A DNA stretch of 37,526 bases from Desulfuromonadales bacterium (GTDB lineage Bacteria > Desulfobacterota > Desulfuromonadia > Desulfuromonadales > JAAXQG01): NCBI GenBank assembly GCA_012974445.1, contig JAAXQG010000178.1, forward strand, positions 1 through 37,526, in the 5' to 3' direction. Positions 1 through 6,576 of this stretch are shown here, piece after piece. Within the stretch, counting starts at the first letter, position 1, and each line of letters starts with the position of its first letter. The notes beneath the pieces are model-generated. The model was not told the DNA's origin. It did not search any database and saw only the letters and a program-made list of their open reading frames with translations. Both the position numbers and the translations under genes were made by a program.

Positions 1-96
1 GGATGGGAGTCGACCCAGGGGATCCTGGGGATCCCCGAAGCGGTGCGCGAAGAGATGCGCGATCGCACCGACTGGGGAGATTTTCTGCCCAGGTAG
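1..96 (+). CDS. C-terminal end of an unidentified protein (5' partial)
   Basis: An open frame enters from the window edge and ends at TAG (94-96), giving 31 residues ending in DRTDWGDFLPR. The composition (Glu/Arg/Asp-rich, codon use like the neighbours) looks like a real coding end. It lies 65 bases upstream of the RND adaptor on the same strand, so it may belong to the same transcription unit, for example as a regulator or another efflux component. Too little is visible to assign a family. Confidence 0.5.
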   Translation, partial: GWESTQGILGIPEAVREEMRDRTDWGDFLPR

Positions 97-161
97 CCGG
101 GCCGCCGATGAAATCGAAGGATCTGAAACTCTGAAAGCATTTTCGTAGAAACAGGTGAAAT

Positions 162-1259
162 ATGAAACGACAGTACAAAACCCTGATTACCGTAACGACT
201 CTGGTGATGCTCCTTAGCGGATGCAGCCAAGAGAGCGCCCCGGAAGAACCCGTGATCCGGCCCGTCAAGGCGGCTCAGGTAGGCGAGAAGATGGAGCTTA
301 GTTCACGCGCCCTGCCCGGAAGAGCGGCGGCCACCCAGGAGGTGAATCTCTCCTTCCGGGTAGCGGGGCCCCTGGTGCAATTTCCCGTGGCGGTCGGGGA
401 CGAGGTCCGGAAGGGAGAGCTGCTGGCGCGCATCGATCCCCGTGACTTCGAGGTTGAGCTTCGACGCGTGAAGGGGCAACTGGAGAAGGCCGAGGCCGCA
501 AGCAAACTGGCGCGCAGCGAGTATGAGCGGCTGCTGCGCATTCAGAAACAGGATCCCGGGGCCATCAGTGAGTCCATGGTCGCCAGCCGCCATGAACAGC
601 TCGAAAGGGCCACGGCGGATATCGGCTCGTTAAAGGCTGCAGTGGCCAGTGCCGAGGACGCCCTGAGCTACAGCTACCTGAAGGCCCCCTTCAGCGGAAC
701 GGTGGTCAAAACCTTCGCCGAGAACTACGAGGACGTTCGCCCCAAGCAACCCATACTGCGTCTGGTGGACACCCGGCGCATAGAGTTTACCGTCAGCGTC
801 CCGGAGCATCTCATCTCTCACGCAGCCTTTGTGGAGAACATTCGGGTCAGCTTCGATGCCTTTGCGGGCAAGGCCATCGAGGCCCAGGTCAAGGAAATCG
901 GCAAGGAGGCCTCTCCCACCACCCGTACCTACCCGGTGACCCTGATCATGGAGCAACCCCCGGGATTCAGGATTCTGCCCGGAATGGCCGGTGAGGCCCG
1001 GGGGGAGCTGCGCCTGACCCGGGATGATCAACAGGGGGGGCATGATATCCCCCTGAGCGCGCTGTTCTCGGACAAGGAGGGGGCAAGCGGCGTCTGGGTC
1101 ATCGAAGATGGAAGCAGGGTCAGGCTCCGTGAGATCAAGACGGGACGGCTCACAGACAAGGGCATCCTCGTTGAAGAAGGCCTCAGCCTCGGGGAATGGA
1201 TCGTAACGGCAGGAGTGCACTACCTGCGCGACGGACAGCAAGTCCGCATTCTCAAGTAA
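162..1259 (+). CDS. RND efflux periplasmic adaptor (membrane fusion protein), lipoprotein
   Basis: This 365-aa protein is the HlyD/AcrA-type adaptor that links an inner-membrane RND pump to an outer-membrane channel. The N-terminus is a lipoprotein signal: KRQYK, a hydrophobic stretch, and lipobox LSGC with Cys21 as the predicted lipidation site. After it comes a biotinyl-lipoyl-like half (about residues 55-95, VGDEVRKGELLARIDPRDFE), an alpha-helical hairpin rich in Glu/Lys/Ala/Leu (about 95-165), the second lipoyl half (SYLKAPFSGTVVKTFAENYEDV) and a beta-barrel and membrane-proximal part to the end. The ATG has an AGGTGA ribosome site 5 bases upstream. The pump gene begins 17 bases after the stop, so the two are surely co-transcribed. 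No outer-membrane factor is visible in the window. The substrate cannot be told from sequence. Confidence 0.93.
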   Translation: MKRQYKTLITVTTLVMLLSGCSQESAPEEPVIRPVKAAQVGEKMELSSRALPGRAAATQEVNLSFRVAGPLVQFPVAVGDEVRKGELLARIDPRDFEVELRRVKGQLEKAEAASKLARSEYERLLRIQKQDPGAISESMVASRHEQLERATADIGSLKAAVASAEDALSYSYLKAPFSGTVVKTFAENYEDVRPKQPILRLVDTRRIEFTVSVPEHLISHAAFVENIRVSFDAFAGKAIEAQVKEIGKEASPTTRTYPVTLIMEQPPGFRILPGMAGEARGELRLTRDDQQGGHDIPLSALFSDKEGASGVWVIEDGSRVRLREIKTGRLTDKGILVEEGLSLGEWIVTAGVHYLRDGQQVRILK

Positions 1260-1276
1260 GATACAGGAGTACTGCC

Positions 1277-4200
1277 GTGAATCTTACCTCTTTTGCCATT
1301 GAAAAAAGAACCGTCACCTACTTTGCCGTCATACTGCTGGTGGTGGCTGGCATCGCCAGTTTCTTCAAACTCGGTCAGCTCGAGGACCCGGAGTTTACCG
1401 TCAAGTCGGCGGCGATCTCCACCCTCTACCCCGGCGCCAGCCCTCAGGAGGTGGAACAGGAGGTGACCGACCGCATCGAGCTGGCCATCCAGCAGATGCC
1501 GCAGATCGAAAGCGTCGAGTCCCTGTCGCGCAGCGGACATTCCATCATCAAGGTGGAGATGAAGCAGGAGTACTGGTCCGACCGTCTCCCCCAGGTCTGG
1601 GACGAGCTGCGCCGCAAGGTGCGGGATATCGAAGCAACCCTGCCCCCCGGAGCCCGCAAGCCTGTGGTCATGGACGATTTCGGAGATGTGTACGGCCTGC
1701 TGCTGGCGGTCACGGGAGACGGATTCTCCTATGCCGAGCTAGAGCAGTATGTGGATGAGCTGCGCAAGGAACTCAGCCTCGTCGAGGGGGTGGCCAAGGT
1801 GGCCCTCTGGGGAGTTCAGGACAAGGCGATCTTCCTGGACATCTCCCAGAAGCAGCTCAGCGAACTGGGGCTGACCTCGGAGACCATTGTGTCGACCCTG
1901 AGCCGCCAGAACATGGTGGTCGACGCCGGCAGCGTCAATGTGGCCCAGGAGCGGTTGCGTATCGCCGCATCGGGCAGCTTCGGCTCCCCGGAGGATATCG
2001 AAAACGTCAGGCTGCGCGTCAGTCCCCTGGAGCTTCTGGGGCAGGCGGCCAGAGGGGGGGAAATCGACGCAAACGACGAGCTGGTCACCGTCTCGGATAT
2101 CGCCACGGTACGACGCGGCTATCTGGATCCGCCCCGGACCCTCATGAGGTTTAACGGGGAGCCCGGCATCGCCCTGGCCATCTCCAACATCTCCGGCACC
2201 AATGTGGTCGAATTGGGGCAGGCCGTGGAGAGCCGCCTGGAGCAGCTCAGGGGCGAGTTGCCCGTGGGCATCGAATTTCATCGCATCGCCTGGCAGCCCG
2301 ATCTGGTCAGCGAGTCCATCGACTCCTTCATGGTCAACCTGCTCCAGGCCGTGGTCATCGTCCTGGTGGTGCTCACCCTGGCCATGGGATGGCGCATGGG
2401 CATGATCATCGGCAGCGGCCTGATCCTCACCATCCTCGGAACCTTCATGGTCATGGCCGTCTGGGGCATCGACCTGCAGCGCATGTCCCTGGGCGCGCTG
2501 GTTATCGCCCTGGGCATGATGGTGGACAACGCCATCGTGGTGGCTGACGGTATCGCCGTACGGCTGGAAAGCGGCATGGACCGCACCAAGGCAGCCATCG
2601 AGAGCGCCACCCAGGCCGCCTGGCCTCTGCTCGGAGCCACCATCGTGGCGGTTATGGCCTTTTATCCCATCTTCGCCTCCAAGGCCAACGCCGGCGAGTA
2701 CTGCCGCACCCTGTTCATCGTGGTGGGCGTCTCCCTGATGATAAGCTGGCTGCTGGCCATGACGGTCACCCCCCTGCAGTGCATCGACATGCTTGCCGCT
2801 CCCAAAAAAGATCGACCGCAGAAGGACCCCTACGGCGGGCGCTTCTACCGGCTGTTTCGTCGCCTCCTGGAGACGAGTATCCGCAGGCGCTTTCTATCCC
2901 TGATACTGATGTGCCTGCTGCTGGGCGGATCCCTGGCGGGCTTCTCCGGCGTCAAGCAGATGTTTTTCCCCGATTCAAGCCGTCAGCAGTTCATGGTGGA
3001 TTACTGGGCTCCCGAGGGAACGCGCATCCAGCAGGTCTCTGCCGATCTCGGCCCCATCGAGCAGCGCCTGGGGGCCGATGCGAGGGTGAAGAACCTGAGC
3101 ACCTTCGTCGGGGCCGGTCCACCGCGCTTCTACCTGCCTGTGGAGCCCGAGAAGAACTACCAATCCTACGCCCAGCTCATCGTTAACACCCAGAGCCTTG
3201 AGGACGTCAACAGCCTCATCGCCGAGCTCGAACCCTGGCTCAAGGAGACCATGCCCCAGGCGCTGATCCGGGTCCGCAAGTATGGCGTCGGCCCCAGCGA
3301 CGCCTGGCCCATCGAGCTGCGTTTCAGCGGTCCGGCCGAGGCAGATCCCGTTGTGCTGCGCTCTCTGGCCGACCAGGGGATGGCCATACTGGAGATGAGC
3401 CCCCTGGCCAAGGACGTGCGCACCAACTGGCGCCAGCGGGTCAAGACCCTGGTGGCCGACTACGATCAGGATCGCGGGCGCTGGTCGGGCATCTCCCGGG
3501 AGGACCTGGCCAAGGGGACCAAGAGGGCTTTCGACGGCCTGCCCGTGGGACTCTTTCGCGACGGAGACGACCTGACCCCCATTCTGATTCGCAACGTGGA
3601 GCGGGAGCGCCAGAACATCTCGGCCCTCGACGTGCTGCAGATCCAGGGTGCCCTCTCCACCGAGAGCGTTCCCCTCTCCCAGGTAACACAAAGCCTGGAG
3701 CTGCGCTGGGAGGATCCCATCATCTGGCGCTACGACCGGCGCAGGGCCATCAGCGTCCAGGCTTCCCCCAAGGGCGTGACCTTCCCCAGCTTCAGGGCGA
3801 GTGTGATCGAGGAGCTGGAGGGCATTGAACTGCCCCCCGGTTACCGGATGGATTGGGGCGGAGAGTTCAAGAGCACTCAGGATGCGCGCAGCTCCCTGGT
3901 CCCAGGGGTGGTCCCGGCGGTGGTCATCATGCTCTTTATCATCGTGGCTCTGTTCAACGCCTTCAGGCCCGCCCTGATCATCGTTTTGACCATTCCCTTC
4001 GCGCTCATCGGCATCACCTGGGGGCTGCTGTGGTCAAACACCGCCTTCGGCTTCATGGCGCTGCTCGGGGCCATGAGCCTCTCGGGCATGATGATCAAAA
4101 ACGCCATCGTCCTGCTCGACCAGATCAACCTGGAGCTGGCGGGGGGCAAGGACCTGTACCAGGCCGTAATCGACTCGGCTCTCTCGCGCCTGCGCCCTGT

Positions 4201-4357
4201 GGTTCTTGCGGCGGCAACCACCGTGCTGGGGGTCATCCCCCTCATGGGCGATCTGTTCTGGGTCTCCATGTCGGTGACCATCATGGCGGGGCTGGCCTTC
4301 GGGACGGTGCTGACCATGATCATGGTTCCGGTGCTCTATGCGGTCTTAGAACAATGA
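1277..4357 (+). CDS. RND family inner-membrane efflux pump (AcrB/COG0841 type)
   Basis: This is a 1026-aa resistance-nodulation-division transporter expected to be a proton-driven trimer working with the adaptor upstream. The ORF track start at 1196 overlaps the adaptor. The better start is the GTG at 1277, preceded by AGGAG with 6 bases spacing, giving MNLTSFAIEKRTVTYFAV, which matches how the family begins. Twelve membrane segments are expected: one at the N-terminus, a cluster around residues 340-520, and a second cluster at the C-terminus, separated by two large periplasmic loops. The TM4 motif reads GMMVDNAIVVADG, so the Asp-Asp pair of AcrB is Asp417-Asn418 here. The TM10 Lys is kept (MMIKNAIVLLDQ). 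The length is close to AcrB (1049). The last 38 bases overlap the convergent symporter gene. Substrate unknown. Confidence 0.94.
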   Translation: MNLTSFAIEKRTVTYFAVILLVVAGIASFFKLGQLEDPEFTVKSAAISTLYPGASPQEVEQEVTDRIELAIQQMPQIESVESLSRSGHSIIKVEMKQEYWSDRLPQVWDELRRKVRDIEATLPPGARKPVVMDDFGDVYGLLLAVTGDGFSYAELEQYVDELRKELSLVEGVAKVALWGVQDKAIFLDISQKQLSELGLTSETIVSTLSRQNMVVDAGSVNVAQERLRIAASGSFGSPEDIENVRLRVSPLELLGQAARGGEIDANDELVTVSDIATVRRGYLDPPRTLMRFNGEPGIALAISNISGTNVVELGQAVESRLEQLRGELPVGIEFHRIAWQPDLVSESIDSFMVNLLQAVVIVLVVLTLAMGWRMGMIIGSGLILTILGTFMVMAVWGIDLQRMSLGALVIALGMMVDNAIVVADGIAVRLESGMDRTKAAIESATQAAWPLLGATIVAVMAFYPIFASKANAGEYCRTLFIVVGVSLMISWLLAMTVTPLQCIDMLAAPKKDRPQKDPYGGRFYRLFRRLLETSIRRRFLSLILMCLLLGGSLAGFSGVKQMFFPDSSRQQFMVDYWAPEGTRIQQVSADLGPIEQRLGADARVKNLSTFVGAGPPRFYLPVEPEKNYQSYAQLIVNTQSLEDVNSLIAELEPWLKETMPQALIRVRKYGVGPSDAWPIELRFSGPAEADPVVLRSLADQGMAILEMSPLAKDVRTNWRQRVKTLVADYDQDRGRWSGISREDLAKGTKRAFDGLPVGLFRDGDDLTPILIRNVERERQNISALDVLQIQGALSTESVPLSQVTQSLELRWEDPIIWRYDRRRAISVQASPKGVTFPSFRASVIEELEGIELPPGYRMDWGGEFKSTQDARSSLVPGVVPAVVIMLFIIVALFNAFRPALIIVLTIPFALIGITWGLLWSNTAFGFMALLGAMSLSGMMIKNAIVLLDQINLELAGGKDLYQAVIDSALSRLRPVVLAAATTVLGVIPLMGDLFWVSMSVTIMAGLAFGTVLTMIMVPVLYAVLEQ

Positions 4358-5672
4358 GCAACGGGCAGACGAACTTGACATAGAAGGGCCAGAGCTTCCA
4401 GAAGAGCCCCTGTTCGAGGTCGGGGTACCCCTGACGGATCTCCTCGAGAATGGCGTTGCGGTGCCAGATCCATCCGAGAAAGAGACAGAACAGCAGCCCG
4501 ATGATGGGCTGGGCGTATTGGGTCGTGAGGGTGACAACCAGCCCGAAGAGCGCCCCGAAGTTGTAGATAATCAGGACACTGACGCCCGTGATCAGAGCTC
4601 CGACGATCCAGCCCGCCTGCCTGCGGCTGCGGTTGCTTCGCTCGACCATGTAGGCGACGGGCACCTCCAGGATGGAGATGGAAGAGGTCAGGGCCGCGAT
4701 GCTCATGAGAAGAAAGAAGAACAGAGCGACCAGAAGCCCCCCCTGCCCCATGGTGTCGAAGAAAGAAGGCAGGACGGTGAATATGAGGGTGTCGGAATTA
4801 AGCAGTTCGCCGCTGGCCGAAAAAATCTCGACCCCCTTGGCCTTGGCGACGTACATGGCCGGCAGAATCAGCAGACCAGCCAGAAAAGCGATCCCCGTAT
4901 CGATGAGGGTGACAAAGGCTCCGAGCTTGGGGAGGTTCTCCCCCTTGCCGATGTAGGAGCCGTAGACCATCATGGTGCCTACCCCCAGCGACATGGAGAA
5001 GAAGGCCTGCCCCAGGGCGCTGACAATCAGGTCGGGGCTGGCGATCTGGCCGAAGTCGGGCAACAGATAGATGCGAAGGCCCTCCATGGCCCCCTCGAAG
5101 CTCAGGACATAGCCGATGAGCACAACCAGCAGCACGACCAGGGCGGGCATGAGACGGGTGGACCACTTCTCGATGCCGTTCTTGACCCCGCCGTTGACGA
5201 TGAGGATGGTCAGCACCATGAAGATCAGGGTGAAGAGGATATTGCGACCGGTTCCGAAGCCCACGCACCAGGCGGCCACCCCATCGGCCCCGGCCATGCG
5301 GGCCAGCGGCTCGATGAAGTAGGCGATCATCCAGCCGGCAACGATGCCGTAGAAGCTCAGGATCAGGGAGGCGGCGAGGATGCCGCAGCTTCCGACGATA
5401 AATCCCAGCTTCTTCGTCCTTTCACCCCGGGCGATATGCCGCAGCGCCTCGACGGGGTTGGCCTGGGCATGGCGGCCGATCACCAGTTCGGCCATGAGCA
5501 CCGGATAGGCCAGACAGAAGGAAAGGATGAGGTAGACGAGCAGAAAAGCTCCCCCGCCGTTACTTGCCACCTGAGTGGGAAAGCCCCAGATATTGCCCAG
5601 ACCGACGGCGGAGCCTGCCGCCGCCATGATAAAGCCGAATTGGGAAGTGAATTGACCACGTTTGCCTTGCAT
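4320..5672 (-). CDS. Sodium:neurotransmitter symporter (NSS/SNF, LeuT-like) family transporter
   Basis: This 450-aa membrane protein belongs to the NSS family, whose bacterial members take up amino acids with sodium. The N-terminus is typical: a short cytoplasmic RGQFTSQFGFIMAAAGSAVGLGNIWGFPTQV, where the unwound TM1 segment (AVGLGNIWGFP) forms the sodium and substrate sites in LeuT. The length and about 11-12 hydrophobic segments fit the bacterial 11- or 12-TM members. The ATG is preceded by AAGGACAGGG. Its 3' end overlaps the convergent RND pump by 38 bases. It stands alone on its strand. The substrate is not predictable beyond amino acid or amine; nearby serine and aspartate enzymes make an amino acid plausible, as inference. 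Confidence 0.93.
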   Translation of the reverse strand: MQGKRGQFTSQFGFIMAAAGSAVGLGNIWGFPTQVASNGGGAFLLVYLILSFCLAYPVLMAELVIGRHAQANPVEALRHIARGERTKKLGFIVGSCGILAASLILSFYGIVAGWMIAYFIEPLARMAGADGVAAWCVGFGTGRNILFTLIFMVLTILIVNGGVKNGIEKWSTRLMPALVVLLVVLIGYVLSFEGAMEGLRIYLLPDFGQIASPDLIVSALGQAFFSMSLGVGTMMVYGSYIGKGENLPKLGAFVTLIDTGIAFLAGLLILPAMYVAKAKGVEIFSASGELLNSDTLIFTVLPSFFDTMGQGGLLVALFFFLLMSIAALTSSISILEVPVAYMVERSNRSRRQAGWIVGALITGVSVLIIYNFGALFGLVVTLTTQYAQPIIGLLFCLFLGWIWHRNAILEEIRQGYPDLEQGLFWKLWPFYVKFVCPLLIVLRPHRAPEP

Positions 5673-5773
5673 ACAAATGCCCTGTCCTTTATGTAAGTCC
5701 GGTTAAAAAATAATGGTGATATATACCAAAAGAAGGTTCGCTACTTTACAGTGGTTTCTTTGTGGAAAAAGAG

Positions 5774-5813
5774 CCCCCTCTCCCTTGACGGGAGAGGGTT
5801 GGGGTGAGGGTGA
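5774..5813. repeat. REP-like palindrome
   Basis: The core is a perfect 9-bp stem, CCCTCTCCC-ttgac-GGGAGAGGG (5776-5798), followed by ttggggtgagggtgag. This composition (CCCTCTCCC...GGGAGAGGGTTGGGGTGAGGG) is that of an intergenic repeat I know from many unrelated bacterial genomes. There is no U-tract, so it is not a standard terminator. Copies elsewhere in this genome cannot be checked from the window. Confidence 0.6.
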
Positions 5814-5880
5814 GCCTCTGGTCCAGCCCCCTGTGCGGTGCCGACCATCTTGACAAGCTACTTCAGAAAAGGGGCGAAAC

Positions 5881-5991
5881 ATGATATTTTTACGGATGTT
5901 TTCATCCCCGAAGGGCCCTGAGTGGCGTCTGTCGCCCGGCCGCTGCGACCTGAGCTGGGAACGCGCAATACCTCAATCGTTACGCGACTAA
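5881..5991 (+). CDS. Possible small ORF (36 aa) upstream of the DUF523 gene
   Basis: An ATG at 5881 follows AAGGGG by 7 bases (gaaaaggggcgaaac-ATG) and opens 36 codons to TAA, MIFLRMFSSPKGPEW... The next gene starts 13 bases after the stop, a spacing suited to translational coupling. It was below the length cutoff of the ORF track. No family is recognised. It could be a leader peptide or a chance ORF in GC-rich DNA. Confidence 0.25.
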   Translation: MIFLRMFSSPKGPEWRLSPGRCDLSWERAIPQSLRD

Positions 5992-6004
5992 CACAAGAGA
6001 TACC

Positions 6005-6499
6005 ATGAAAAAAATTCTCATAAGCAGCTGCCTACTCGGAGGGGCCGATCGCTACAACGGGTCTAATTTAAGGATCGAGAGTGAACTGATCGAGCAATGG
6101 CGGACCCAGGGACGCATCGCCTCCTTCTGCCCCGAGGTCGCCGCTGGCCTGGGTACGCCGCGCGCAGCCGCCGAGATCAGGGGGGGCGATGGTCGCTGCG
6201 TGCTAAAGGGCAGCGCCCGGGTGCAGACCGCATCCGGAGAGGACCTCAGCGCCAACTTCATGGCCGGTGCCCGGCTGGCGCTGGAGCTCTGCCGCAATCA
6301 GGGCATAGGCGTAGCCCTGCTTGCGGAGTCGAGCCCTTCCTGCGGCAGCACCCGGATCTACGACGGCCATTTCCGGCAGCGAAAGATCGAAGGTGTCGGG
6401 GTCAGCACGGCGCTGCTTGAGCAGCACGGCATCCGGGTTTTCAGCCAACACCAGATTGAGGAGGCGGCAAAATACCTGATGACATGGACCGCCCCCTGA
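6005..6499 (+). CDS. DUF523 family protein
   Basis: A 164-aa protein of the DUF523 family, function unknown. The family hallmarks are visible: an N-terminal ILISSCLLGGADRYNGSN (family form: ACLLG..CRYDG), then FCPEVAAGLGTPRAAAEIRGGDG, and the central SPSCGSTRIYDGHF. The conserved cysteines in SSCLLG, FCPE and SPSCG suggest metal or thiol chemistry, but no activity is established to my knowledge. The second family Cys after LLG appears replaced (LLGGADRY). The ATG is preceded only by a weak purine stretch (acaagagatacc). It is convergent with the sensor kinase gene, with 77 bases between and no clear terminator. Confidence 0.88.
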   Translation: MKKILISSCLLGGADRYNGSNLRIESELIEQWRTQGRIASFCPEVAAGLGTPRAAAEIRGGDGRCVLKGSARVQTASGEDLSANFMAGARLALELCRNQGIGVALLAESSPSCGSTRIYDGHFRQRKIEGVGVSTALLEQHGIRVFSQHQIEEAAKYLMTWTAP

Positions 6500-6576
6500 T
6501 ATCGCCCTGCGTGCAACCCTGCGATTTCTTCTCCTTGCGCTGATCCCCTTCATCGCCAACAACCCCCCTTGCGCCG

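Larger units (their letters stand above)
5673..6004. other. Intergenic region between the symporter and DUF523 genes
   Basis: These 332 bases separate divergent genes. The first 70 bases are AT-rich (ggttaaaaaataatggtgat) and are where a symporter promoter would sit, although I cannot fix -35 and -10 boxes with confidence. The centre holds a GC-rich palindrome of REP type. The last 125 bases hold a possible 36-aa ORF ending 13 bases before the DUF523 start. No RNA gene was recognised. Confidence 0.6.

Noticed and set aside
97-161. Eight-codon ORF from ATG at 109 before the RND adaptor
   Set aside because: Too short, no ribosome site, and no sign of coupling to the adaptor start.
4461-5696. 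411-aa plus-strand ORF
   Set aside because: It is antisense to the symporter gene, rich in Asp/Gln/Gly/His as expected for a shadow of a GC-rich membrane gene, and has no family resemblance.
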